Made by a program: the position numbers and the translations under genes. This document shows positions 9,878-18,125 of a stretch of 64,000 nt of DNA, piece by piece. The notes below the pieces were generated by a model. It was not told the DNA's origin. It saw nothing but the letters and a program-made list of their open reading frames with translations, and searched no databases. Numbering within the stretch: position 1 is the first letter of the stretch; each line of letters starts with the position of its first letter. This stretch comes from Parafrankia elaeagni (GTDB lineage Bacteria > Actinomycetota > Actinomycetes > Frankiales > Frankiaceae), in contig NZ_KB893719.1 of NCBI RefSeq assembly GCF_000374165.1, forward strand, positions 55,278 to 119,277, read 5' to 3'.

Positions 9878-10065
9878 TGAAGGTCGTCGTCGATGAGGAC
9901 CGGTGCTGCGGGCACTCCACCTGCGCCACCCTGTGCCCCGAGGTGTTCACACTCTCCGACGACGGCTTCGCCGTCGTGACGGTCGACGAGGTGCCCGCCG
10001 AGTTCGAGCGGGTCGTGCACGAGGCTGTGGGCAACTGCCCCGAGCACGCCATCTCCGAGCGCTGA
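9877..10065 (+). CDS. P450-type 3Fe-4S ferredoxin
   Basis: A 62-aa electron carrier. The cluster ligands follow the C-x2-H-x2-C-x3-CP pattern (CCGHSTCATLCP, about 10-21) with the last ligand in NCPEHA near residue 54. His in the second ligand position is the hallmark of actinobacterial P450 ferredoxins and usually means a 3Fe-4S or variant 4Fe-4S cluster. It overlaps the preceding P450 stop by 4 nt (ATGA), giving translational coupling. It should pass single electrons to the P450. A GC-rich hairpin follows 50 bp downstream and separates it from the convergent TetR gene. Confidence 0.95.
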   Translation: MKVVVDEDRCCGHSTCATLCPEVFTLSDDGFAVVTVDEVPAEFERVVHEAVGNCPEHAISER

Positions 10066-10115
10066 CCACGGCGCGGCGCTGCCCACACGCCGCGTCGCCC
10101 CGCGAGCAGTCCGCA

Positions 10116-10151
10116 CGCGCCCCGTCCCGGGCCTCGCCGGGGCGGGGCGCG
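10116..10151. terminator. GC-rich hairpin between convergent genes
   Basis: A 15-bp stem (10116-10130 with 10137-10151, one G-U pair) with a 6-nt loop lies between the plus-strand ferredoxin and the minus-strand TetR gene. There is no clear U-run on either side, as is common for actinobacterial terminators. The position between convergent genes suits a bidirectional terminator. Confidence 0.6.
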
Positions 10152-10211
10152 GTCGTTCGCGGGGCGACGCGGCGGCAGGCGCCGTCCCCTCCCGGGTGGC
10201 CGCCGCGGGCA

Positions 10212-10850
10212 CTACTCCGTGATGTCGCGGAGAGTCAGCGGGCCTCCGGGCAGCAGCGGCCCCCGGCGGGTACGCAGACCGTCGAGCACGATGGCGCACG
10301 AACGCTCGTAGACGGCCTCCCCCACCTCGCGCGGCATCTTCTGCATGCCCTGCAGGAGCAGCGAGAACAGGTGCACGACGTCGCCCGTCCCGACATCCGG
10401 GCGCAGCGTGCCCTCCTGCTGCGCGGCCTGCACGAGGGTGTCGATCTGGGCCATGAGCTCACCGCGGATGCGGCGGATCTCCGGGTCGGCGCGGATCATC
10501 TCGGTGGTCGCGGGCTGGAACAGGTTCGGCAGGCGCAGCGCGAGGCGGAGCTCGGGCGAGCCGCTCATGCTGCGGATCAGCGCCTCCCACGCGCAGGGCT
10601 CGTCGACCGCCGCGGCCCGCGCCCGCGCGAGCATGGTCGCGAGACTGTCCTGGACGACCGCCATGATCAGCGCGTCACGGTCGGGGAAGTGCCGGTACAG
10701 CGTCCCCACTCCGACCCCGGCGAGCCGGGCGATCTCCTCCATGGGCAGGTAGGGGCCGTCCTCCGTGAACGCGTGCACCGCGGCGGCCAGGATCTTGTCA
10801 CGGTTGCGCCGGGCGTCGGCCCTGAGGCGGACCGGGGGTAACGCCGTCAC
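10212..10850 (-). CDS. TetR/AcrR-family transcriptional regulator
   Basis: A 212-aa repressor-type protein. The N-terminal helix-turn-helix is clear (MEEIARLAGVGVGTLYRHFPDRDAL, about 36-61 of the protein, read in two halves), followed by an all-helical ligand domain. The GTG start at 10850 is chosen because the domain begins about ten residues later and GAAGGG lies about 10 nt upstream; the frame is open upstream through repeat DNA that is clearly noncoding. Its own upstream region includes TATGAT as a possible -10 and a small CGG/CCG dyad. Possible targets are the ferredoxin/P450 gene pair (convergent) or the binding protein behind it. Confidence 0.9.
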   Translation of the reverse strand: MTALPPVRLRADARRNRDKILAAAVHAFTEDGPYLPMEEIARLAGVGVGTLYRHFPDRDALIMAVVQDSLATMLARARAAAVDEPCAWEALIRSMSGSPELRLALRLPNLFQPATTEMIRADPEIRRIRGELMAQIDTLVQAAQQEGTLRPDVGTGDVVHLFSLLLQGMQKMPREVGEAVYERSCAIVLDGLRTRRGPLLPGGPLTLRDITE

Positions 10851-10973
10851 GACTTCCCACCCTTCTGTAATCGAACGCTGCTCATCATAAACGGAAGAAT
10901 ACCGTCCACTTCTGTCGCGAGGCCACTTCTCCGCGCACACCGGTTCCCTGCTGCCACCGGACGCACCGCCGGC

Positions 10974-11043
10974 GCGGAGCCTGCCTGGCGGAGCCTGCCT
11001 GGCGGAGTCTGCCTGGCGGAGTCTGCCTGGCGGGTTCTGCCTC
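10974..11043. repeat. 14-bp tandem repeat, five copies, noncoding
   Basis: Five consecutive copies of GCGGAGCCTGCCTG or close variants (10974, 10988, 11002, 11016, 11030; the last degenerate). The array lies between the TetR start and the stop of the minus-strand binding protein gene, so it would be in that gene's 3' untranslated RNA. The 14-bp period is not a multiple of three, which agrees with a noncoding location. Confidence 0.9.
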
Positions 11044-11053
11044 GCGGGGCAGC

Positions 11054-12394
11054 TCAGGTGATCGCCGTCGGCCTCGGCTCGGACCAGTCCCGGTTCTCGT
11101 TCGACCAGCAGACGAACGGCTCCGCACTCGTCCCGCCGACGACCTCGAACTTCCCGCCCTTCACCTGGACCAGCGCCTGGCACTCCTCTTTGTACCCGTG
11201 CGTGGCCGGATCCTCCTCGGTCGGGTATTCGTGCTGGCGCGACCAGTCGATCGGGTTGACGAGGCCGTCCGCGCTGTAGTCCGTCAGTCTGTTCGTCGCC
11301 TCGACGACGCTGGCGCGGGTGAAGTTCGGCCCGGCGGCGAGGATCCCCTGGTAGGCGAGATCGGCGTTGATCCAGCCGGCCATGGCCGCCTCGGTGATCC
11401 CGGCGCCGGTCTCCTCCATCCACCTGAAGTAGTCGGCGAGGCCGGTCCCGACCGGGTCCGCCTCGAACGGGCGGAACGACACCCCGACGTAGTCGCCCTC
11501 GAACAGGTCACCGGCAGCGGCGACGAAGTCCTGGTCGTAGGTGTTCGGATGGTAGAGCACGACGTCCCGCATGCCCTGGCGCTCCAGCTCCTGGGCCAGG
11601 ATCCTCATCCCGTTGAGGTCCAGACAGGTAATGATCATCTGCGTGCCGGCACGTCCCATCTCCGAGACCTCGGGGCCGATGCCGTTGGGCAGGCCGAAGC
11701 CGAGGCCGTCGTTCTTGTAGACGATCTCCTGCCCGGTGTCACCGTGATAGCGGTCGATCGTCCGGGTGATCGTCGACGTGCATTCCTTGGAGACGTCCGA
11801 GACTCCGTAGCCGAGCGCCGCGATCTTCGTCGCCTTCGCCAGCCCGGCCACGTACGGGTAGGTCCGCGACGTGCAGTCGAGGCAGACGGGGGCAGCGTTA
11901 CCGAAGATCGACTTCTGGTTCACCATGGCGGCGGGCTGAATGGCCCAGACGTACTGGGGAACGCCGGCCCTGGCCAGTTCGGCCCAGCCGAGCGGGAGCT
12001 GCGCGGCACCGAACGTCGCGAACGTGTTGTTCCCGCTGATGATCTGCAGGGCGCCTTCCCTGTTCCTGCCGAGCTCGTCGTCGATCTGCTCGGCGACCAC
12101 CAGCCTGCGGCCGTGCACCCCGCCCTCGCTGTTACGGAAGGCGAAGTAGGCCTCGACACCGTCGCCGAAGCAGTCGAGGATGCAGGTTCCGATGGGATTG
12201 TTGCTCCTGGTGGCCAGCAGCGAGAACCGGATCTCCGTGGCGCTGACTCCGGGGTTGCCCCTGTTCGGCATGCCCGCGGGTGGTGCGTTCGTACCGCTCT
12301 CCCCACCGGTGGGGCTCGAACAGGCCGCGACCACCAGGCACAGTAAAACCAGGAGACCCGATAAACGAAAGCCGCGGGTGCGACGACGCCTCAT
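11054..12394 (-). CDS. Branched-chain-amino-acid-type ABC substrate-binding lipoprotein
   Basis: A 446-aa extracellular receptor. The signal peptide ends in a lipobox (LVVAACSS, Cys about 25). The mature part matches type I periplasmic binding proteins (Peripla_BP_6): GVSATEIRFSLLAT, then VEAYFAFRNSEGGVHGR and a late VSFRPFEADPVGTGLADYFRWM. Four or more extra cysteines (CILDC, CLDC) are typical of the actinobacterial branch. No permease or ATPase gene is adjacent, so it is an orphan receptor; this group expanded in actinobacteria that grow on aromatics and steroids. The complete importer at 47743-52661 has its own receptor. Confidence 0.9.
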   Translation of the reverse strand: MRRRRTRGFRLSGLLVLLCLVVAACSSPTGGESGTNAPPAGMPNRGNPGVSATEIRFSLLATRSNNPIGTCILDCFGDGVEAYFAFRNSEGGVHGRRLVVAEQIDDELGRNREGALQIISGNNTFATFGAAQLPLGWAELARAGVPQYVWAIQPAAMVNQKSIFGNAAPVCLDCTSRTYPYVAGLAKATKIAALGYGVSDVSKECTSTITRTIDRYHGDTGQEIVYKNDGLGFGLPNGIGPEVSEMGRAGTQMIITCLDLNGMRILAQELERQGMRDVVLYHPNTYDQDFVAAAGDLFEGDYVGVSFRPFEADPVGTGLADYFRWMEETGAGITEAAMAGWINADLAYQGILAAGPNFTRASVVEATNRLTDYSADGLVNPIDWSRQHEYPTEEDPATHGYKEECQALVQVKGGKFEVVGGTSAEPFVCWSNENRDWSEPRPTAIT

Positions 12395-12814
12395 CGATGC
12401 ACGTTCCTTTGACCTCGGGCGCCCGAGAGCGCGCCTGCGATGGCACTCGCCGCCGGGCCGCGACGCGGCTGCTCGACCGGTAAGCAGGATTATGCAGCTC
12501 GGTCACTGCACGGGCATGACCTGCGAAAATCACGGTGCAGGAATAGCCGGAACGGCGCCGTCGAGCCCTTTTCCACGGGCGCGAGGAAACCCGGAAGCCT
12601 GCCCTTGGTTCGGGCTTCGGTCACCCCGGAGACGCCCTACCTGCCTCCGACGACGTCGGTGTCAGGCCTTTTCCGTGGCCGTCCCGGGCCGCCACGCGAC
12701 ACTCTCGTTCCGTCCGCCGCCGAGGCCCCGTCGCGATTCCCCGCCGCCGCGGACGACTGCCCGGGCGGGGCATCGGGGTGCCGCCGGCCCGGTGCTGCCG
12801 CTACTGTCCGTCGG
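12395..12814. other. Intergenic region between divergent genes
   Basis: About 420 bp between the divergent binding-protein and alpha/beta hydrolase genes. Open frames here lack family similarity, and the hydrolase frame is open upstream of its start without recognisable protein. Promoters for both genes should lie here, but I saw no good -35/-10 pair and no strong repeat. Confidence 0.5.
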
Positions 12815-13678
12815 GTGGCATACGCGAACGTCAACGGGCTGCGCATCGGTTACGACATCATCGGCGAGGGCGAACGCACCTGGGTCCTGACCCTCGGCGG
12901 CCGGTTCACCAGGGACACCGCGGGGGTCGCGGACCTGGCGCGGGCCATCGCCGGGCCCGGCAACCAGGTGCTGCTGTGGGACAGGCCGAACAGCGGCGAG
13001 TCCGACCTGTACTTCTCCGGGCCGAGCGAGCCGAGGATGCAGGCGGACGCTCTCGCCGGCCTGCTCACCACCCTCGGCCTCGGGCCGGCCGTGCTCGCCG
13101 GCGGGACCGTCGGTTCCCATGTCTCGCTGCTCACCGCCGCGCACCACCCCGAGGCCGCCGCCGGGCTGGCGCTGTGGTGGGTCAGCGGCGGCGCCCCGGG
13201 CCTGATGATCCTGGCCAACGCCTACTACTCCGCCACCGTCACGACCGCCTGGACGCGCGACATGGCGGCGGTGGCGGCGCTGCCGGAATGGGCGCCCTCG
13301 CTCGAGCGCAACCCGCAGAACCGCCAGCGGCTGCTGGCCCAGGACCGTGACGAGTTCCTCGCCACCGTGCAGCGGTGGATGGCCGCGTTCAGCCCGCGGC
13401 CCGGCGAGGTCGTCCCCGGGCTCTCCGACGAGGGCGCGCGGTCGATCCGGGTGCCGGCCCTGGTGTTCCGCAGCGGGGCGAGTGACCCGTTCCACCCCAG
13501 GGCGACGTCCGAGGCGCTGGCCGGGCTGCTGCCGGGCGCCCGACTGGTCGAGCCGCCCTGGGGCGACCGCGAGTACCTGGAACGGCAGGCGGAGATGGCG
13601 ACAGCTGCGAGCCTGTTCGTCCGCTGGCCGCTGCTGGCTCCCGTGCTTTCGGCCTGGGCCGCCGACGCCCTCACCTGA
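12815..13678 (+). CDS. Alpha/beta hydrolase-like protein with unusual nucleophile elbow
   Basis: A 287-aa alpha/beta hydrolase-fold protein. The early strand VLTLGGRF and LLWDRPNSGESD are the usual landmarks of the family. At the nucleophile elbow, where G-x-S-x-G is expected, the sequence reads GGTVGSH (about 93-99), so the nucleophile position is Thr. The position of the catalytic His reads PPWGDREYLE, with Asp where GH is expected. The acid could be D in SGASDPFHP. The protein could therefore use altered chemistry, or be a non-enzymatic member. GTG 12815 is chosen because homology starts at once (MAYANVNGLRIGYD); ribosome site weak. Confidence 0.8.
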   Translation: MAYANVNGLRIGYDIIGEGERTWVLTLGGRFTRDTAGVADLARAIAGPGNQVLLWDRPNSGESDLYFSGPSEPRMQADALAGLLTTLGLGPAVLAGGTVGSHVSLLTAAHHPEAAAGLALWWVSGGAPGLMILANAYYSATVTTAWTRDMAAVAALPEWAPSLERNPQNRQRLLAQDRDEFLATVQRWMAAFSPRPGEVVPGLSDEGARSIRVPALVFRSGASDPFHPRATSEALAGLLPGARLVEPPWGDREYLERQAEMATAASLFVRWPLLAPVLSAWAADALT

Positions 13679-13691
13679 CCGCCACCCGCCG

Positions 13692-13737
13692 CGCGCCACC
13701 CGCCGCGCGGTGCGGGTGGCGGGTGGCGGGTGGCGCG
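13692..13737. terminator. Hairpin between convergent genes
   Basis: A 13-bp perfect stem (13692-13704 with 13725-13737) inside a run of repeated CCACCCGCC / GGCGGGTGG units, which allow several alternative pairings. It lies between the convergent hydrolase and LLM oxidoreductase genes. No U-tract; likely a bidirectional terminator. A short GGTGC repeat follows up to about 13757. Confidence 0.55.
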
Positions 13738-13757
13738 GTGCGGTGCGGTGCGGTGCG

Positions 13758-14618
13758 CTACAGCAGCGCAGCGGCCAGGCGGCGCCACTGATCACGTGGG
13801 AGGGCCCGCTGGTCGGCGAGAAGCACCTGCAGGCACACGTGGTCGGCGCCGGCGGCCTGGTGCTCCTCGACGCGCCGGCCGATCGCGGCCTCGTCCCCCC
13901 AGACGATCAGGGCGTCGAACAGCCGGTCACTCACCCCGGTGATGTCGTCCTCGGTGAAGCCGAGCCGGCGCATGCTGCTCTGGTAGTTCGGCAGCTCCAG
14001 GTAGCCGGCGAGCCACGGCCGGCCGATCGCATGTGCCTCGTCGGCGTCGGTGGTGAGGATGGCCGTCTGCTCCGGCAGGATCAGCGGGCCCTCACCGAGG
14101 CGCTCCCGGGCCTGCCGGGTGTGCTCCGGGGTCACCAGGTAGGGGTGGATGCCGCGGGACCGGTGCGCGGCCAGGTCGAGCATCCTGGGGCCGAGCGCGG
14201 CCAGCACCCTGTCCTCCGCCGGGACGGGCGGGTCAGCCTTGTCCAGTTCGTCCAGGAAGGCCGTCATCGCCGCGAGCGGCCGCCGGTAGCGGCCGGCCTC
14301 GGCGGCGTCGACGATGGGTGCGTGGCTGACCCCGATGCCCATCAGGAAGCGGTTCGGGTGGGCGGCGGCCAGGTCGGCGGTACGTGCGGCGATCTCGGCC
14401 GGGTCATGCATCCAGAGGTTGAGGATGCCGGTGGCGACGGTCACCCGGCTCGTGGCGGCCAGCAGCGCGCCGACCACGTCGAGGACCGGGCCGCCGGTGT
14501 CGGGTATCCACACTGCCTGGAAGCCGAGTGTCTCCAGCTCCGCGGCCGCGTCGGCTGCCACGGCCGGATCGCCGTACCGCAGTTGATGGCTCCACACCCC
14601 GATGCCTGAAAGATCCAT
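13758..14618 (-). CDS. LLM-class F420-dependent oxidoreductase, TIGR03620-like
   Basis: A 286-aa luciferase-like TIM-barrel protein. The sequence pattern (IGVWSHQLRYGDPA, LGFQAVWIPDTGG, VATGILNLWMHDPAEIA, NRFLMGIGVSHAPI) fits the TIGR03620 group of putative F420-dependent oxidoreductases, common in mycobacteria and Frankia. It would use reduced coenzyme F420 for hydride transfer to an unknown substrate. ATG 14618 is preferred to the upstream GTG 14636, because AGGA lies 8 nt ahead of the ATG and nothing precedes the GTG. It is divergent from the acyl-CoA dehydrogenase gene, sharing a 174-bp promoter region. Confidence 0.88.
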   Translation of the reverse strand: MDLSGIGVWSHQLRYGDPAVAADAAAELETLGFQAVWIPDTGGPVLDVVGALLAATSRVTVATGILNLWMHDPAEIAARTADLAAAHPNRFLMGIGVSHAPIVDAAEAGRYRRPLAAMTAFLDELDKADPPVPAEDRVLAALGPRMLDLAAHRSRGIHPYLVTPEHTRQARERLGEGPLILPEQTAILTTDADEAHAIGRPWLAGYLELPNYQSSMRRLGFTEDDITGVSDRLFDALIVWGDEAAIGRRVEEHQAAGADHVCLQVLLADQRALPRDQWRRLAAALL

Positions 14619-14792
14619 GTCGGCCGTCCTGTCCACGTGTCGGTGACGGACCTCACGCGCCCGCCACCCTGCTTATCAGAAAGCGACAGTGGGACGGGCA
14701 CCGGCGATCGATGGACCCGTACCCGGTTCGACGGCACTCTTGGTCCTTCATACTCAGCGGGCCGCCCGGGCCCGGGCCCGAGGGGAGATCCC

Positions 14793-15950
14793 GTGCTCGA
14801 TGACGAGGTGCGTCAGATCATCGCCGCGACGCGGCGTTTCGTCCGTGAACGAGTCGTGCCGGCGGAACCCACCATCGACGACACCGATGCGATTCCTGCC
14901 GACCTGCGCCGGGAGGCCGCCGAGATGGGGCTGTTCGGATTCGCCATTCCGGAGGAATACGGGGGTCTCGGCCTCGACATGAGCGCCGAGGTCCGGCTCG
15001 TCTTCGAGCTGGGTTACACCACCCCGGCCTTCCGGTCGATGTTCGGCACCAACAACGGCATCGCCGGCCACGTCCTGCTGGAGGGCGCGACCGAGGAACA
15101 GAAGAAGGCCTACCTGCCGCCGATCGCCTCCGGCGAATGGACCGCCTCGTTCGCTCTCACGGAGGAGAACGCCGGTTCCGACCCGTCCGGTCTCACGACC
15201 GCCGCCCGCCGTGACGGCGACGGCTGGGTGATCAGCGGCTCGAAGCGGTTCATCACCAACGCCCCGCTGGCCGACGTCTTCATGGTGTTCGCGCGGACGG
15301 ACCCCGACGCCGCCGGCGCCCGCGGCATCACCGCGTTCATGGTCGAGCGCGGCCTCCCCGGCCTGAGCATCGGCCCGAAGGACCACAAGATGGGCCAGGC
15401 CGGCGCCTGGACCGCCGACGTCCACCTGGACGACGTCCGGGTCCCCGCCAGCACGGTGATCGGCGGCGAGGAGGGCGTGGGCCGCGGCTACGCGACCGCG
15501 ATGCGCTGCCTGGCACACGGCCGGGTCCACATCGCCGCACTCTGCGTCGGCCTGTCCCAGCGCCTCCTCGACGAGTCCGTCTCCTACGCCGCGAGCCGGG
15601 TCCAGGGCGGCGGCGTGATCGGCACGCACCAGCTCGTCCAGGGCCTGCTCGCGGACTCCGCCACCGACCTGTACGCCGCACGGGCCCTGGTCACCGACGT
15701 CGCCGCCCGCTACGACGACGGCAGCGACACCCGACTCGGCCCGTCCTGCGCGAAGTACTTCGCCTCCGAGGCCGTCGGCCGCATCGCCGACCGGGCGGTG
15801 CAGATCCACGGCGGCGCCGGCTACATGCACGGCGTACCCGTCGAACGGTTCTACCGCGACGCCCGCCTCTTCCGGATCTACGAGGGCACCAGCCAGATCC
15901 AGCAGATCGTCATCGCCCGCGAGCTCCTGCGCAACGCCGGCGTGCGGTAA
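14793..15950 (+). CDS. Acyl-CoA dehydrogenase
   Basis: A 385-aa FAD flavoprotein that oxidises acyl-CoA to the 2,3-enoyl-CoA. The family's features are present: FALTEENAGSDPSGL (FAD/substrate loop), MGQAGAWTADVHLDDVRVP in the middle beta domain, QIHGGAGYMHGVPVERFYRDARL and the catalytic base Glu in RIYEGTSQIQ (about 364). Length matches the family. GTG 14793 follows AGGGGAGAT with 3 to 6 nt spacing; the frame is open for 50 codons upstream without similarity. No ETF genes are adjacent. The chain-length preference is not evident. Confidence 0.94.
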   Translation: MLDDEVRQIIAATRRFVRERVVPAEPTIDDTDAIPADLRREAAEMGLFGFAIPEEYGGLGLDMSAEVRLVFELGYTTPAFRSMFGTNNGIAGHVLLEGATEEQKKAYLPPIASGEWTASFALTEENAGSDPSGLTTAARRDGDGWVISGSKRFITNAPLADVFMVFARTDPDAAGARGITAFMVERGLPGLSIGPKDHKMGQAGAWTADVHLDDVRVPASTVIGGEEGVGRGYATAMRCLAHGRVHIAALCVGLSQRLLDESVSYAASRVQGGGVIGTHQLVQGLLADSATDLYAARALVTDVAARYDDGSDTRLGPSCAKYFASEAVGRIADRAVQIHGGAGYMHGVPVERFYRDARLFRIYEGTSQIQQIVIARELLRNAGVR

Positions 15951-16099
15951 CCCGCCAGTAACCTCGATGCCTGCGCCGCCGCGCCGCACGGCACCGCTCA
16001 CTCGGCGGGGAGGCGGCAGACTGGGGAGCGGGCGGGGCAGCACGGCGGCCGGTACCGGGCCGCGGCGGTCGGCCCGACGGGCGGACGAGAGGGCGGCGG

Positions 16100-17014
16100 A
16101 TGCGGTTCGTGGGCGTGCGGGACGGTCGGCGTGTCGTGGTCAGCCGGGTGTTCGACCCCGCGGGCCGCGACCCCGCGGGCGACCAGGCCGCGGGCGGCGG
16201 GCTTCCGGCGGCCGCGGGCGATCCGAGCAGCCTGCGGGTGGCCCGGATCGCGGAGGTGGACGAGTTCTACGCCGACCTCCCCTGCTGGCTGGAGGCCGCC
16301 CGTGTCGCCACCGCCGCCGACGGCGAGCATGACCTCGACGATCTGACGCTCGCGCCGCCCGTTCCGGCTGGTGCCCGGGTACTCGGCATGGGTCTGAACT
16401 ACCATGCGCACGCTGCGGAGACCGGCCTCGACCTGCCGAAGCGCCCGCCGATCTTCGGGCGTTGGACGGCCTCGCTGGTCGTCGACGGGACGCCGGTCCC
16501 CGTGCCGCCCGGGGAGCGCGGGCTGGACTGGGAGGGTGAGCTCGCCGCGGTCGTCGGCACCAGGCTGACCGACGTCGACGAGGACACCGCGCTGCGTGGC
16601 GTGTTCGGCTACGCGGCGTTCAACGATCTGAGCGCACGCCGGGCCCAGGGCGCCTCCGCGCAGTGGACGCTGGGCAAGAACGCCGACCGCAGCGGCCCGA
16701 TGGGCTCCGTGGTCACGGCCGACCAGGTCGGCGACCCGGGCGCGGGGCTGCGGCTGGTCACCCGGGTCAACGGCGAGGTCGTGCAGGACGGCGACACCAG
16801 CGACATGATCTTCTCGGTGGGCCGGATCCTGTCCTTCGTGAGCCGCACCGTCACCCTGAACCCGGGCGACGTCCTGATCACCGGCACTCCGGCCGGGGTC
16901 GGGTACATCCGCACCCCGCCGCGCTACCTGGGCCCCGGCGACGTCGTCGAGGTCTGGGTCGAGCGGGTCGGCTCTGTCCGCAACCCCGTGGTCGACGCCT
17001 CCGCGCGTCCCTGA
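16100..17014 (+). CDS. Fumarylacetoacetate hydrolase (FAH) family protein
   Basis: A 304-aa FAH-fold enzyme; the family hydrolyses or isomerises beta-keto acids of aromatic degradation. The metal-binding set is visible as E145-x-E147 in WEGELAAV and D175 in FNDLSARR. Conserved GLNYHAHAAETG, LGKNADRSGPMG, NGEVVQDGDTSDMIFSV and GDVLITGTPAGVG also match. The N-terminal 80 residues are the small cap region. The start ATG 16100 follows GAGGGCGGCGG. The gene is 149 bp downstream of the acyl-CoA dehydrogenase on the same strand; co-transcription is possible. Substrate unknown. Confidence 0.91.
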   Translation: MRFVGVRDGRRVVVSRVFDPAGRDPAGDQAAGGGLPAAAGDPSSLRVARIAEVDEFYADLPCWLEAARVATAADGEHDLDDLTLAPPVPAGARVLGMGLNYHAHAAETGLDLPKRPPIFGRWTASLVVDGTPVPVPPGERGLDWEGELAAVVGTRLTDVDEDTALRGVFGYAAFNDLSARRAQGASAQWTLGKNADRSGPMGSVVTADQVGDPGAGLRLVTRVNGEVVQDGDTSDMIFSVGRILSFVSRTVTLNPGDVLITGTPAGVGYIRTPPRYLGPGDVVEVWVERVGSVRNPVVDASARP

Positions 17015-17180
17015 CCACCGCCGGCCACCCCGCCGGGCGCCGCCGGCCACCCGCCAAGGACGCCCGTGTCACTGCCGATCACCCAATGGTTCTAGGATGA
17101 TCCGCGTCGGGCCGGGGCCCAGCCGGCCGCGGCGGCGACAGTGACGACAGCCCGATGACAGCACCGACGACGGGAGTCCC

Positions 17181-18029
17181 ATGAGCCAGGACGAGCTGGC
17201 CGAGCATCCGCTGGCACGCGCGGTGAAGGAGCCGCCGACCGCCTGGGACCCGCAGGGCATCGACATCACCGTGCCCAGCATCGCCCGCGTCTACGACGCG
17301 ATCCTCGGTGGCAAGGACAACTTCCCGGTCGACCGTGCCGTCGCCGAGCACCTGATGCAGCTCGCCCCCCGGGGCCGGCAGTCAGCCCTGTACAACCGGG
17401 CGCTGCTCGGGCGCGGGGTGCGGTTCATGGCGGAGCAGGGTGTCCGCCAGTTCATCGACCTCGGGTCCGGCCTGCCGACGGCCAGCAACACCCATCAGAT
17501 GGCGCAGGCGGCCGCGCCCGACGCCCGGGTGGTCTACGTCGACAACGACCCGATCGTGCTCGCCCACGGCCGGGCGCTGCTGGCCGAGAACGAGCACACG
17601 ACCGTGGTGACCGCGGACTTCCGCGAGCCCGGCAGCGTGCTGGATCATCCCGACCTGACGGCTCTGATCAACTTTGACGAGCCCGTCGGGCTGCTGCTCT
17701 TCGCCGTCGTCCACCACATCGAGGACGACGAGGACCCGGCGGGGATCCTCGCCGCCTACCGGGAACGCCTGGCGTCCGGCAGCTACCTGTTCCTGAGCCA
17801 CTTCGTGACCCACGGCGAGGAGACCAGGGAGCTGGAGAAGGTCATGCTGGCCGATCTCGGGCGGGGCCGGTTCCGCACCCTGGACGAGATCACCGCCTTC
17901 TTCGACGGATTCGACCTCCAGGAGCCCGGCGTGGTCTACAACCCGCTGTGGCGCCCGGAGGAGCCGCTGCCCGAGACCATGACGCTGACCGAGCGCCTCG
18001 TCGCCGGCGGACTGGGGCGCAGGGCCTGA
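17181..18029 (+). CDS. SAM-dependent methyltransferase, DUF574 (SAV2177) family
   Basis: A 282-aa class I methyltransferase-like protein. The family signature is visible: SIARVYDAILGGKDNFPVDR near the N-terminus, motif I FIDLGSGLPTASNTHQ (about 91-106), VVYVDNDPIVLAHGRALL binding the SAM ribose, and a late FFDGFDLQEPGVVYNPLWRP. DUF574 proteins occur in many copies in Streptomyces and Frankia and their substrates are mostly unknown. A second member lies at 41666-42505 in this window. ATG 17181 follows GGGAGTCCC; upstream 17015-17180 contains no gene. It is monocistronic by position. Confidence 0.93.
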   Translation: MSQDELAEHPLARAVKEPPTAWDPQGIDITVPSIARVYDAILGGKDNFPVDRAVAEHLMQLAPRGRQSALYNRALLGRGVRFMAEQGVRQFIDLGSGLPTASNTHQMAQAAAPDARVVYVDNDPIVLAHGRALLAENEHTTVVTADFREPGSVLDHPDLTALINFDEPVGLLLFAVVHHIEDDEDPAGILAAYRERLASGSYLFLSHFVTHGEETRELEKVMLADLGRGRFRTLDEITAFFDGFDLQEPGVVYNPLWRPEEPLPETMTLTERLVAGGLGRRA

Positions 18030-18058
18030 CCCAGCCGACCGCGGACCCGGTGCCCGGG

Positions 18059-18096
18059 ACCGGTGGCGGCCGGCGGCGGCGCGGGCCGCCACCGGT
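18059..18096. terminator. Hairpin between convergent genes
   Basis: A perfect 13-bp stem (18059-18071 with 18084-18096) with a 12-nt loop, between the convergent methyltransferase and SDR genes. The right arm continues into a short tandem CACCGGTCGC repeat, so alternative pairing is possible. No U-run; likely bidirectional. Confidence 0.55.
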
Positions 18097-18125
18097 CGCC
18101 ACCGGTCGCCACCGGCCGCCGCCGC

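Noticed and set aside
7081-10065. Possible secondary-metabolite gene cluster around the P450s
   Set aside because: No PKS, NRPS, terpene synthase or other core biosynthetic gene is in the window; a catabolic or tailoring role is more cautious.
10974-11043. Repeat array considered as a CRISPR
   Set aside because: The unit is 14 bp, directly tandem with no spacers, and no cas genes are present.
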